From Bradyrhizobium nitroreducens (lineage in GTDB: Bacteria > Pseudomonadota > Alphaproteobacteria > Rhizobiales > Xanthobacteraceae), in contig NZ_LFJC01000003.1 in assembly GCF_002776695.1 (NCBI RefSeq), positions 6,110,649 through 6,174,648 of the forward strand: a stretch of 64,000 bases of DNA, in the 5' to 3' direction. The notes under the pieces are model-generated. The model was not told the origin of the DNA. It did not search any database and was given only the letters and a program-made list of their open reading frames with translations. Below are positions 54,898 to 63,494 of the stretch, in pieces. The translations under genes were made by a program, and so were the position numbers. Positions within the stretch are counted from its first letter, which is position 1. Each line of letters opens with the position of its first letter.

Positions 54898-54988
54898 CCA
54901 TACAGTTCTGCAGGATTGTACTGGATTGTCGCTGGTCTCGCCACCACGGAAGGCCGAGTGTCGCGGCTCGACAAGACATGGGACGGAC

Positions 54989-55849
54989 ATGCCATCTGCA
55001 AGCGGCGGCTGGGGCAACGGACTTCTCGGCGTCATCATCTTCAGCGGGTCCCTGCCGGCGACGCGCGTTGCGGTCGGCGGCTTTCCCGCGCTGTTTCTGA
55101 CCTCGGCGCGCGCGGTCATCGCGGCACTGATCGGTCTCGCCGTGCTCGGCCTGCTCAGTCAGGCGCGGCCGCGGAGAGGCGACCTCGCCTCGCTCACCAT
55201 CGTCGCCATCGGCGTCGTGGTCGGCTTCCCTCTGCTGACCGCGCTCGCGCTGCAACACATCACGTCCGCGCATTCGATCGTCTTCATCGGGCTCTTGCCA
55301 TTGTCGACGGCGATCTTCGCCGTGCTGCGCGGCGGCGAGCGGCCGCAGCCGCCGTTCTGGCTGTTCGCTGTCCTCGGCAGCGCCACGGTGGCCGGCTTTG
55401 CGCTGTCCGGCGGCGGCCCGGCCTCGCTCACCGGCGATCTCCTGATGGTCGCCGCGATCGTGCTGTGCGGCCTCGGCTATGCCGAAGGCGCCGCATTGTC
55501 GCGCCGGCTCGGCGGCTGGCAGGTGATCTCCTGGGCGCTGCTGCTCGCGCTGCCGCTGATGATGCCGCTCGCGTTTCTCACCTGGCCGGCCGATTGGAGC
55601 GGCATCGATGTGCCCGCCTGGATCGGGCTCGCTTACGTCTCGATCTTCAGCATGTTCGTCGGCTTCATCTTCTGGTACCGCGGGCTCGCGCTCGGCGGCA
55701 TCGCGCGCGTCGGCCAATTGCAACAGCTGCAGCCGTTCTTCGGCCTCGCGCTCGCGGGCCTCCTGCTGCACGAGCCCGTCGCCTGGAGCATGATCGTCGC
55801 AACCGGCCTCGTGGTCGCCTGCGTGTTCTTCGCGCGGCGATTTGCGTGA
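54989..55849 (+). CDS. EamA-type (DMT) transporter
   Basis: A 286-residue membrane protein from ATG 54989 (ggacgg before it; the open frame begins at 54884 but its first 35 residues are not membrane-like). Ten helices in two EamA repeats: WGNGLLGVIIFSGSLPATRV starts the first and GDLLMVAAIVLCGLGYAEGA the second. SMFVGFIFWYRGLALGGIARV and FFGLALAGLLLHEPVAWSMI are standard for this group. It is divergent from a MocR regulator, which in related pairs governs amine, amino acid or vitamin-related exporters. Substrate unknown. Confidence 0.9.
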   Translation: MPSASGGWGNGLLGVIIFSGSLPATRVAVGGFPALFLTSARAVIAALIGLAVLGLLSQARPRRGDLASLTIVAIGVVVGFPLLTALALQHITSAHSIVFIGLLPLSTAIFAVLRGGERPQPPFWLFAVLGSATVAGFALSGGGPASLTGDLLMVAAIVLCGLGYAEGAALSRRLGGWQVISWALLLALPLMMPLAFLTWPADWSGIDVPAWIGLAYVSIFSMFVGFIFWYRGLALGGIARVGQLQQLQPFFGLALAGLLLHEPVAWSMIVATGLVVACVFFARRFA

Positions 55850-55865
55850 GGCCTTGGCCTCACGT

Positions 55866-57071
55866 TCACTCCATCACCGTCTTCGTCAGCGCGCTCCTCG
55901 CAAACTTCTTCAGCGGCATCGGCTTGCCGAACAGGAAGCCCTGCACCAGGTCGAAGCCGAGCTCGTTGGCAGCGACGAGGTCGGCGCGGCTCTCGACTCC
56001 CTGCGCCACCGAACGTGCGCCATAACCCTGCGCAAGCTCGACGATGTGACGGCACACCGTGCGTTTCAACCGGTCATTGCCGCTGCCGGCGACGAATTGC
56101 CGGTCGGCCTTCAGCTTGACGAAGGGTATCCTGTCGAGCTCCATCAGCGACGGCCAGTTGGCCCCGAGATTGTCGATCGACAGGCCGATATTGTGCAGGC
56201 CGATCTCGCGCGCGACCTCGGTCAGGAGATCGAGGTCGCGGATCGCCTCCTCGCTGTCGATCTCGACCGTCAGTCCAAAGGCCGGATGCGTCGGCACGCG
56301 GCGGCAGAGATCGCGCACCGCCCGCGGCTCCTTCAGATAGGACGAGGGCAGGTTGATCGACAGTTCGACTGGGCTTTGTTGCTCCAGAAGATAGTGCCAG
56401 TCCTGCATGGCGCGATCGATCACGAATTCCGAGAGGTCGCGGAAATGCGGATCATGCGGTTCGGGGATGAAATAGGCCGGGGGCACCACGCCCCAGGTCG
56501 GATGCCGCATCCGCACCAGCGCCTCGGCGCCGCTGCGGATCAGCGTGCGCGCGTCGATCTTGGGCTGGTACCAGAGCTCGAGCCAGCCGGCGTGCAGGGC
56601 CTCGCCGACATGCACGGCCGGGCTCGGCGCCGGCTCCTCCGGCAGCAGCATGGCGACGCGGTCGCGCAGCGTTTCCGCGGCAAAAGGCGTAGTGAGCGGC
56701 GGCAGCATGGCAAGGCCGTATTCCTCGCCGACCTGGCGCACGGCCCTGACGATGATCGACTCGCGGGCGCCGACGGCGAGAACCTTGCCGGCAAATGCCT
56801 CGCGCACCAATATCTCGAGAAATCGTCCGGGCTCGATGCCGTCGGCGGCGACGCCGAGCAGGATCAGGTCCGGCAATTCCGTTGCGAGCACGGCTTGCAG
56901 CTCATCTGCGCTGGCGCATTCGCTGGTGACGAATCCGAGGTCCTCGAGCACTTCGCGAAGGAAAGCGCGCAAGTGACGCTTGCTGTCGGCCACGCAGGCG
57001 CGCGGCGTCACTTTTCGTCGTCCGAAGGTCACAGGCCTTCGTCCGACGAGTTCGACCATCCCATCGTTCAT
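55866..57071 (-). CDS. REC-like plus EAL domain protein, partly degenerate
   Basis: A 401-residue protein with an N-terminal receiver-like domain (about 25-140) and an EAL domain (about 155-400). The receiver's phosphoacceptor is lost: PDLILLGV has G73 where an Asp is expected. In the EAL domain the naming E183-A184-L185 and metal residues N240 and E270 are present, but the DDFGTG loop reads SIDNLGAN (D300, N301), and AEGVE reads AQGVE. True c-di-GMP phosphodiesterases usually need the DD pair, so the activity is doubtful and it may only bind c-di-GMP. The gene lies alone, 17 bp from the convergent EamA stop. Confidence 0.88.
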   Translation of the reverse strand: MNDGMVELVGRRPVTFGRRKVTPRACVADSKRHLRAFLREVLEDLGFVTSECASADELQAVLATELPDLILLGVAADGIEPGRFLEILVREAFAGKVLAVGARESIIVRAVRQVGEEYGLAMLPPLTTPFAAETLRDRVAMLLPEEPAPSPAVHVGEALHAGWLELWYQPKIDARTLIRSGAEALVRMRHPTWGVVPPAYFIPEPHDPHFRDLSEFVIDRAMQDWHYLLEQQSPVELSINLPSSYLKEPRAVRDLCRRVPTHPAFGLTVEIDSEEAIRDLDLLTEVAREIGLHNIGLSIDNLGANWPSLMELDRIPFVKLKADRQFVAGSGNDRLKRTVCRHIVELAQGYGARSVAQGVESRADLVAANELGFDLVQGFLFGKPMPLKKFARSALTKTVME

Positions 57072-57721
57072 CGTACACCACTCCCGTTCCGTGACGGTTT
57101 CTTAAACGCCGAGTGTGGGTTCAACTAAGGAGAGCTTCACGTCAGGCTTGAATTATTTGAGTAACGTTAAGCCCTGCAATTCGAGCTAATTTGTCGGCAG
57201 ATTCTTCGCAAAGAATTCGCATACCCCAGCACCACGCGCGCAACGCCTGCCAACGCACGCGAAATGCGTCTCGCGATCCAAGTTGCGTTCTGTTCGCCGG
57301 CCGATGGAGGTGAGCAAATGAAGCTGTGTGCCCTTATGAGGCAACGGCGAGAGCAGCCGGGATTAATTTTCGGCGGCTTCTTGAGGAAGCACACGCGCTT
57401 GTGTGCGACGAAGGCGTCATCGCGACGGCGTCGTCCGCAGTGGGCGAGCGGCGGCGACGCTGGACGGATTCGCACTCGCGCGGTGCGCGCAAGTTTCGCC
57501 TTCGCTCGTGACGGTTCTGCGACAACGCGTCCGGGCCTGCCGCGGCGAATGTGAAGCGCATCACACGCGTCTTGCTGCAGCCGCGCTATTGCTCCGCACA
57601 GCCGGTGGTGGGCTGTCGAGGATTGCGACAATGACGACGCGGCGATTGATGTACTGGTGGTTCAGGGTGGTGATGTCGGGGCGATTTCTCGATCGCTTCC
57701 TGTGCCTGCCGCGCGCGCACT
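57072..57721. other. Intergenic region with a possible small gene
   Basis: 650 bp. ATG 57318 is preceded by ggaggtgagcaa, a strong ribosome-binding site, and opens a 78-codon Arg-rich frame to 57554. In another frame, 57326-57511 encodes a more protein-like run (NFRRLLEEAHALVCDEGVI). This could be a small gene, a decayed regulator with a frameshift, or chance. I see no other feature. Confidence 0.3.
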
Positions 57722-57770
57722 AAAGCATGATCCGGAAAAGTGCGCCGCGGTTTTCCGAGAAGATCATGCG
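57722..57770. repeat. Palindromic repeat (gcatgatccggaaaa type)
   Basis: aaagcatgatccggaaaag and ttttccgagaagatcatgc form an imperfect inverted repeat with three mismatches. This is a familiar dispersed element in rhizobial genomes. Confidence 0.75.
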
Positions 57771-57780
57771 CAGCCAACAA

Positions 57781-57810
57781 CCTAAAGCGCGATTGTCATC
57801 GCGCTTTAGG
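57781..57810. terminator. Perfect hairpin downstream of the 57825-58988 gene
   Basis: cctaaagcgcgat and atcgcgctttagg form a perfect 13-bp stem around tgtc, 15 bp after the stop of the minus-strand gene. The lack of a T-run in the minus direction leaves its terminator function uncertain. Confidence 0.5.
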
Positions 57811-57824
57811 CGCGCCGCGCGATA

Positions 57825-58988
57825 TCAGGTCTGCCCGATCAATTTGCGAAACGCCGCCGCGCCGTCCTGCACCGCGTCGCGTCCCTTCCAGGCCAGATAA
57901 GTCAGCTTGCCGCCGATCGTGTCGTGGCTGCGCAGCCGGCGAGAGCCGAGAATGTGGCCGACATTGGACGGGAAGCGGCTTATCTCGGCAGAGACCAGCG
58001 CCGCGATCGCGTCCATCAATTGCTGCAGGCGGACGCCCCATTCGCAACTCTCGATGCCATCGATGCGCACCTTGAGCGCGTATTCGGTGTCGTAGATCTC
58101 GGCGAGCAGGTCGCGTGCGACCAGCACCCGGTTGTGCCGGAGCGCGACACGAAGCGCGAGCCGCTTGTCGTCGAGCCGGTCGAGCACCATGGGAACGACG
58201 CAGGCATAGGGCGTGGCGGCGACGTCAGCCGCGCTCTTGCTCGCGGCGGCCTTGGTGGCAAGACGCACCAATTGCCAGGACGTCGTCAGGCGCCTTGCCA
58301 CCAGCGCCAGCGCGAAGGGCAGGGCTTCGGGATGAGCCTTCTTGAACGCGTCGAGTTGCGCGGTGATCTGAGCGACCTGGCCGTCGTCGAACTTCGCGAT
58401 CTTCTCGGGCAGCTTTTCGTTGAACTTCGGCAGCGCGTTGCCGGCACGCAGCACCAGCTGCATCTTCTTGACGTCGTCGAAGGCGCTGCGCGAGGCCGTG
58501 TATTGCGCGAGCTTGCCGCGCGCGAACTCGGCGCTCTCCGCCGATGCCAGGGTGTTCTCGAGGACCTTGATGACCTTGGTCTGGAAGTTTGACGCGATCT
58601 TCAGGACTTCCTTCGGGTTGTTGGCGGCGACCTGGTCGTTGATCGCCTTGATGTAGTCGCGTGCCATGGTCGGCAGCAGGTCGCGGCAGATCCACTCCCA
58701 GATCGGAGTGAGGGTGTTGCGGGAGATCCGCCCCATGTTGGCGTGCTCGGGGGCGCCGTCGATCAGGAGCAGCTCGAGCGGCGCGAAGAAGTAACGCGAA
58801 GGGCTCGTGGCGCGCGCCTGGGTCGATCCGTCCTTGCGAAACTCGGCGCGCAAGCGCGACTGAATGTCGGCCGAACCGGGCATGTCGATGCCGCACAGCT
58901 CGAGCCGCTCCAGTTCGCTGAGCAGACAGCTGCGCGACAGCGGCGTCAGCCTCTGCAAGAATTCCGACAGCCGATCGATCTCGTTCAT
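57825..58988 (-). CDS. Conserved-looking cytoplasmic protein of unknown function
   Basis: A 387-residue protein from ATG 58988 (MNEIDRLSEFLQRLTPL); the open frame runs to 59078 without support. It is predicted all-helical, with no signal peptide or membrane segment. Recognisable sections are SRSCLLSELERLELCGIDMPGS, ISRNTLTPIWEWICRDLLPTM-type helices and LDRLDDKRLALRVALRHNRV. I know no family name, but similar genes appear to be kept in Bradyrhizobium and Rhodopseudomonas. It is isolated from its neighbours by a 300-bp gap on one side and repeats on the other. Confidence 0.7.
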   Translation of the reverse strand: MNEIDRLSEFLQRLTPLSRSCLLSELERLELCGIDMPGSADIQSRLRAEFRKDGSTQARATSPSRYFFAPLELLLIDGAPEHANMGRISRNTLTPIWEWICRDLLPTMARDYIKAINDQVAANNPKEVLKIASNFQTKVIKVLENTLASAESAEFARGKLAQYTASRSAFDDVKKMQLVLRAGNALPKFNEKLPEKIAKFDDGQVAQITAQLDAFKKAHPEALPFALALVARRLTTSWQLVRLATKAAASKSAADVAATPYACVVPMVLDRLDDKRLALRVALRHNRVLVARDLLAEIYDTEYALKVRIDGIESCEWGVRLQQLMDAIAALVSAEISRFPSNVGHILGSRRLRSHDTIGGKLTYLAWKGRDAVQDGAAAFRKLIGQT

Positions 58989-59314
58989 GGCACGCAATCT
59001 TTCGCAGCGTTTCCCGCGGGCGTGCGGGCCCAATGCGTGGAGGCATTTGCGCGCTCTCAACCTCCCTAAGAGAACCAAGTCGCCGTTAATTATTCCGTAA
59101 AAGCCGGGGGGCGACGTCGGGCGAAGGCGGCCATCAAGGCGTTTTTGGCCCGTTAGCCCAAGACTTCAGCGAGAAACTCAACCCTTGCATGGTCACCCGC
59201 CGGCCAGCGCAAGCACAAATTGTGCCGGCGTCGCTATTTTAGCGCAAAACTGTCAAAATCACCGTAGTCTTACGGAGCAAAAAGTTAACCACAGAGCGCC
59301 CCGGGTTCCGCTAA
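58989..59314. other. Divergent promoter region before the LuxR gene
   Basis: About 325 bp between divergent genes. The stretch 59210-59300 (acaaattgtgccggcg, tatttt, tcttacggagcaaaaagtta) is A+T-rich for this genome and likely holds the LuxR gene promoter. I see no defined operator and no small gene. Confidence 0.4.
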
Positions 59315-59947
59315 ATGAGTGACATGGGGTCACAGAATGATACGGCCGCCGATTCGCGGCCGTCGGAATGGTACGAAAGCAGCGCCGCTCCAACTGAAGA
59401 GCTCGATTTCGTCCGCCTGAGCGCCGCCCGGGCCAAGGCCGCCGACGAAATGGCCGCTGCCATCGCCCGTGAGCTCAACGGCCCCCTGACTGCGCTGCTG
59501 CTCTACATGGGCGAGATCAAGCATCACAGCGATCAGCTCGCGCCCGTGACCGGCGATCGTGCCTATCTGCAGCGGGTGATCGAGAACGCGCTGGCCCAAA
59601 CCGAGCGCGTCTGCGGTCTGGTCAAGCAGCTTGCCGGTCCTCACAAGGCTGGCCTGCCGATCCCGGCCAGCGTCGAGGATACGGATGCGAAGGCCGCACG
59701 CGCACAGCAGGCCCAGCGCGTGCCGAGCGCCGAACTCGTCGGCCTGTCGGGGCAGAAGCGCCTGACCAAGCGCGAGCGCGAGGTGCTGAGGCTGATCAGC
59801 GAAGGTTACTCGAACAAGCAGGGCGCGCTTCGGATGCAGATCAGTCCGCGCACGTTCGAGAGCCATCGTGCCGAGGCGATGCGCAAGCTCGGTGCGCGCA
59901 ACACCGCGGACCTCGTCCGTGCGGCGCTGCTGCATTCAATCGATTGA
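59315..59947 (+). CDS. LuxR-type HTH protein with a histidine-less kinase-like dimerisation region
   Basis: A 210-residue regulator. The C-terminal LuxR helix-turn-helix (about 148-205) has RLTKREREVLRLISEGYSNK and ISPRTFESHRAEAMRKLGARN, so DNA binding is likely. The N-terminal region (about 38-105), KAADEMAAAIARELNGPLTA with later AYLQRVIENALAQTERVCGLV, looks like the DHp helices of FixL/DctB-type kinases (HELNQPL), but the phospho-accepting His is Arg52. It could be a dimerisation module that was recruited from a kinase and lost catalysis. There is no receiver domain, so phosphorylation in the usual way is not expected. Confidence 0.85.
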   Translation: MSDMGSQNDTAADSRPSEWYESSAAPTEELDFVRLSAARAKAADEMAAAIARELNGPLTALLLYMGEIKHHSDQLAPVTGDRAYLQRVIENALAQTERVCGLVKQLAGPHKAGLPIPASVEDTDAKAARAQQAQRVPSAELVGLSGQKRLTKREREVLRLISEGYSNKQGALRMQISPRTFESHRAEAMRKLGARNTADLVRAALLHSID

Positions 59948-59997
59948 GGACTTGGCGCCGCTGCTGGCGGCGCGCGCTTGCCGAAAACCGATAGCGT

Positions 59998-60246
59998 TCA
60001 GAAATAATCTTCGGCGAAGGGACGCGCGCGCGAGGCGGGACGCAGCGGCTTGATCTCTTCCTTCGGCCCGTTCGGGATGATCGTGATGGTCCAGCGGGGC
60101 GGCATGGTCGATTCCTGCTCCAGCACCGAACGAACGAAGCCGGTCACCGTCGATTCTCCGGCCTTCACCGTCGCCATCCGGCCGTTGAACTGTGCGATGC
60201 GGAAGCGGCGAACCTCTTTCTGGTCCGCGGTCTCGTAGGTGAACAT
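59998..60246 (-). CDS. Small conserved-looking hypothetical protein
   Basis: An 82-residue protein not recognised. The start is well supported: ATG 60246 follows caggagggtttt. It begins MFTYETADQKEVRRFRIAQF, has a beta-rich look (ATVKAGESTVTGFVRSVLEQ) and ends WTITIIPNGPKEE with a basic tail. No membrane segment or signal. It lies between the LuxR-type gene and the Hpt gene, and may belong to the surrounding signalling genes. Confidence 0.65.
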   Translation of the reverse strand: MFTYETADQKEVRRFRIAQFNGRMATVKAGESTVTGFVRSVLEQESTMPPRWTITIIPNGPKEEIKPLRPASRARPFAEDYF

Positions 60247-60437
60247 GGAAAACCCTCCTGGTTTCCCGCGACTATCACCACCTATGATTAGCCATCTCTA
60301 AAAATCCCAAGCCGTAGAAGTACGGCGGGTTTCGCGCGGCCCGGGCCGGTGCGCCTTGCGCGGCGGTCCTCCGAAAAACACTATGCCTGAAAGGGTATCC
60401 GAAGCGTGACGACGTTTCGTCTCAAATGCATCGCGTC

Positions 60438-60815
60438 TCAGGCCTGCGGTTCCTGCGCACGCGCGGCGGCATAAGCTGCATCCATGCGATCCAGGAGATC
60501 GCGGAATTCGACGTCGTCGAGCATCTCCGCGGCTTTCTCCAGCGTCAGCGCCAGCACCGCGAGCCTGACATAGCCGAACGTCCCGGCCGCGCTCTTCAGC
60601 GAATGCGCTTCGCGTGCGATCTTGCCGGCGTGCTGTGCGAGCGAGAGCGTGCGGAACAGCTCCAGGCGCGCACAGGTCTCGCTCCAGAACACGTCGCGCA
60701 CTTCACTTGCGCCGTCCTCGCCGATCTCGCGCACCAGCGCTTCGTAGGCGCGCGGCTCGCGTGCGGGTTCGGCATCGAGCGCCTTCTGCGCGGGCGCGAC
60801 GGTGACGTCAAACAT
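60438..60815 (-). CDS. Hpt (histidine phosphotransfer) domain protein
   Basis: A single-domain phosphotransfer protein of about 125 residues. The phospho-accepting His is in AREAHSLKSAAGTFGYVRL (H71 from ATG 60815), with the usual HxLKG-like neighbourhood, and the four-helix bundle is complete. ATG 60842 is an alternative start; aaggcag favours 60815. It carries phosphate between receivers of hybrid kinases and response regulators. No kinase gene is beside it, but the response regulator and cheA 2-3 kb away are possible partners. Confidence 0.9.
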   Translation of the reverse strand: MFDVTVAPAQKALDAEPAREPRAYEALVREIGEDGASEVRDVFWSETCARLELFRTLSLAQHAGKIAREAHSLKSAAGTFGYVRLAVLALTLEKAAEMLDDVEFRDLLDRMDAAYAAARAQEPQA

Positions 60816-60972
60816 GGTCTTGCTGCCTTGATCGCGGGTCATCTGTCGCGCGGAACGTTCCGGCGCGAGGGCATGGTCCGTGTCTACGGCATTCGAATTT
60901 CAGTTCCGGTAGCAGGACATCCTGTGTTTGCGCGTCGGCCTTAGCCGGCGGTTTACCATGCGAGCGCGGCGG

Positions 60973-61680
60973 TCAGCGCGCGCCGAGCAGCCGGTCGTAC
61001 TGGGCCTTCACGGTGGCGTAGCATTCGCACGCCGTCTGACGCAGGCCGTCGAGATTGAGGATCTGGATGTGTCCGCGGCTGTAGTGAATGAAATTTGCCT
61101 GTTGCAACGTATTGGCGACCAGCGAGACGCTGTTGCGTCGTGCCCCGATCATCTGCGCCATGGCCTCCTGGGTCAGCAGCAGCCGGCAGTCGCCCGACAG
61201 GTCATGAGTGTGCAACAGGCAGCGCGACAGCCGCGACTCCACCGGATGGGCGGCATTGCAGCCCGCGGTCTGCTGGAGCTGGGCGTAGACCGCCAGCCCA
61301 TGGCGCGTCAGCGAGGTGCGCACCGTGCTGCTCTGGTCGGCGGCGCTCCGGAGCCGGTCGAGATCTACCACCGATGCAAGGCCTGGAACCAGCACGATGG
61401 CCGTATTCAGCGCGCATGCATCGCCCATGGTCGAGAACGCCCCGAGCAGGCTGTCGCGGCCGATCATGGCGACCTGCACATGTTCGCCCTTGGCGAGTTT
61501 CACCACCAGCGAGATGACGCCGCGGTGGGGAAAATAGGCGCGCTTCAGCGTCTCGCCGGTCTCGACCAGCACGGCGTCGTGGGGCAGATCGACCGTTCGC
61601 AGGTGCGGGCGGATCAATTCATAATCGTCTGCCGGCAATGCGGACAGGAAACCGTTGGATGGGCGCACCATCGTTTCCAA
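60973..61680 (-). CDS. Crp/Fnr family transcriptional regulator, copy 1
   Basis: A 235-residue regulator with an N-terminal cyclic-nucleotide-binding-type beta-barrel (FPHRGVISLVVKLAKGEHVQ, VAMIGRDSLLGAFSTMG) and a C-terminal winged helix (LLLTQEAMAQMIGARRNSVS, INYSRGHI-like FIHYSRGHIQILNLDGLR). There is no N-terminal Cys cluster of the FNR type, so it does not sense oxygen by an iron-sulfur cluster in the known way. It is followed at 62572 by a very similar paralogue (HYSRGHI(Q/E)ILDL, TACECYATVKA in both), a tandem duplication. Confidence 0.9.
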   Translation of the reverse strand: METMVRPSNGFLSALPADDYELIRPHLRTVDLPHDAVLVETGETLKRAYFPHRGVISLVVKLAKGEHVQVAMIGRDSLLGAFSTMGDACALNTAIVLVPGLASVVDLDRLRSAADQSSTVRTSLTRHGLAVYAQLQQTAGCNAAHPVESRLSRCLLHTHDLSGDCRLLLTQEAMAQMIGARRNSVSLVANTLQQANFIHYSRGHIQILNLDGLRQTACECYATVKAQYDRLLGAR

Positions 61681-61861
61681 AGCTGCCTCCCGTTTCCTGC
61701 GCGATCAAATCGCCATGTGCGAGATCCACGTCCGGCGCAGGTCAGGTTCCATCATGTTCATGTCGGGATATATTGGCAATTGGGACAAGATGTCCGCCCC
61801 GGCGACCGTTCCTGGAATACAGCATTCAAGCCGGCACACAGTCGAGGCCCTCGCACCGTCG

Positions 61862-62572
61862 TCACGGCGCCGTCCCCACCAGGCGGACATGGTAGGCTTT
61901 CACCGTGGCATAGCACTCGCAAGCCGTCGTCTGCAGCGCCCGCAGATCGAGGATTTCGATGTGGCCCCGGCTGTAGTGGATGATGCCGGCGCGCTGGAGC
62001 TCGTGCGCGACCAGCGAGATGGCGTTTCGCCGGACCCCGATCATCTGCGCCAGCGCCTCCTGAGTCAGCGGCAGGATTCCACTGTCGGACAGGTCGCTGG
62101 CGCGCAAGAGCCAGCGCGCGAGCCGCGCCTCCACAGGGTGGATCGTATTGCAGAGCAGCGACTGCTGCGCATGCGCCAGCAAGACCTGCTCATGGCGGAT
62201 CATCAGCTTGCGAAACGGTGCGCTTGCGGCAGCGACGGCACGGAAAGCCGCAATTTCAAGCACGGAAGCAGCGCCGGGGAATAGCACGACCACGTCTGAC
62301 GGCGCGATGCCGTCGGCCAGCGCCGCGCCGCCGCCTATGGCGCTGTCGCGGCCCAGCATCGCAACCTCGATCATCTGTCCTTCGGACAGGCCCACCGTGA
62401 TCGAAACCGATCCGCCATGCGGGAAGTGGACATATCTCAGCGCCGCACCCGCCTCGCCCAAGACAGACTTGCTGACCATTTCGACCGTCGCGAGATGCGG
62501 ACGCAGCAGATCGAAGTCCGCAGTATCGAGCAACTGCAGCAGTTGATTGGGCGGGCGGGCGCTCGCGTTCAT
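61862..62572 (-). CDS. Crp/Fnr family transcriptional regulator, copy 2
   Basis: A 236-residue paralogue of the preceding gene. ATG 62572 (MNASARPPNQLLQLLDTADF) aligns with the start of copy 1; the open frame extends to 62890 without likeness. The beta-barrel has FPHGGSVSITVGLSEGQMIE and VAMLGRDSAIGGGAALA. The HTH is LTQEALAQMIGVRRNAISLV, and HYSRGHIEILDLRALQTTAC near the end matches copy 1. The two proteins differ mainly in the sensing half, so they may bind similar DNA while answering different signals. Confidence 0.88.
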   Translation of the reverse strand: MNASARPPNQLLQLLDTADFDLLRPHLATVEMVSKSVLGEAGAALRYVHFPHGGSVSITVGLSEGQMIEVAMLGRDSAIGGGAALADGIAPSDVVVLFPGAASVLEIAAFRAVAAASAPFRKLMIRHEQVLLAHAQQSLLCNTIHPVEARLARWLLRASDLSDSGILPLTQEALAQMIGVRRNAISLVAHELQRAGIIHYSRGHIEILDLRALQTTACECYATVKAYHVRLVGTAP

Positions 62573-63011
62573 GCAGGTCAATCCGGCGGGTTCGATGGGA
62601 CGATCGGCGCGGGGCCCGGTTCGTCGTTCAGTTGCACGGCGAACAAATTCTATTGTAAAGGTTGTAGTGTCGTCCATATACCCGTTGGAGGGCAGACAGG
62701 CTGTCTCATTTGCGGCGGAAATAAGAACGGCGCGTTGATTCGCTTTTGAGCGGCGCCTGTCCTGCAAGGGCATGCAGGAAAAAGCGGTAAGGGGGCCTTC
62801 ATGAGCCGGAAGCATTGCATCCGTGCTGCCATCGGACGCCGGTTGACCGGCGCCGCCTCGTCGATTGGGCGAGCGCTTACAGGTATCCAATATTGCTCTG
62901 AAACTTGGCGCCCGATGACCGCGGATCTCGCTTCCGCCGTCTCCGTTTCTCTCGTCCCGCCAATGACGTTTGTGACCATCCCTCTCTTGATTGAAAGCAA
63001 AGGAGAACGGC
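62573..63011. other. Intergenic region between the Crp gene and the response regulator
   Basis: About 440 bp between divergent genes. It should hold both promoters. The only longer open frame, 62801-63034, has no ribosome-binding site and a composition unlike a protein. No repeat or RNA gene seen. Confidence 0.45.
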
Positions 63012-63494
63012 GTGTCCCACGGTTCGATGATTGAATCGCCGAAACGGGAAGCTCATACGGGGACCAAAAGCCTGCGCCACATTCTCGTCGTCGACGACGA
63101 CCCGATGGTGTGCATGGCCATCGATGTCTATCTTCAGCGCAACAACTTTCGGGTGACGATTGCCGAGGGAGGTGAAGCCGGGCTGCGCGCCCTCGAGCAT
63201 GGACAGTTCGATTTGATGATCATCGACATCTTCATGCCGCACATGCGCGGATTCGAATCGATTCGGATCTTCCACGAGCGGGCGCCTGTCGTTCCGCTGA
63301 TCGCGATGTCCGGCTACGCTTTTGCCAACCTGAATTCGCCTGCACCCGATTTCCTGCGGATGGCGCTGGAGCTCGGTGCCGCGCGCTGCCTGCGCAAGCC
63401 GTTCACGCCGCACGCGCTGCTCGCCGCCATCAACGATTGCCTGGCGGAGCATCGTCCCGATGGCGACATGAGCCCGGCCGCACGATTGGGTTAG
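63012..63494 (+). CDS. Single-domain response regulator (receiver)
   Basis: A CheY-like receiver of 160 residues from GTG 63012 (aggag six bases upstream; a TTG at 62991 is in frame but poorer). Active-site residues are present: LRHILVVDDDPMVCMA supplies the acidic pair, DLMIIDIFMPHMRGFE the phosphoacceptor Asp, and PLIAMSGYAF and CLRKPFTPHALL the Thr/Ser-like and Lys positions. No output domain, so it works by protein contact. The nearby cheA start makes a chemotaxis-like pathway plausible, though the gene lies 430 bp upstream of it. Confidence 0.9.
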   Translation: MSHGSMIESPKREAHTGTKSLRHILVVDDDPMVCMAIDVYLQRNNFRVTIAEGGEAGLRALEHGQFDLMIIDIFMPHMRGFESIRIFHERAPVVPLIAMSGYAFANLNSPAPDFLRMALELGAARCLRKPFTPHALLAAINDCLAEHRPDGDMSPAARLG

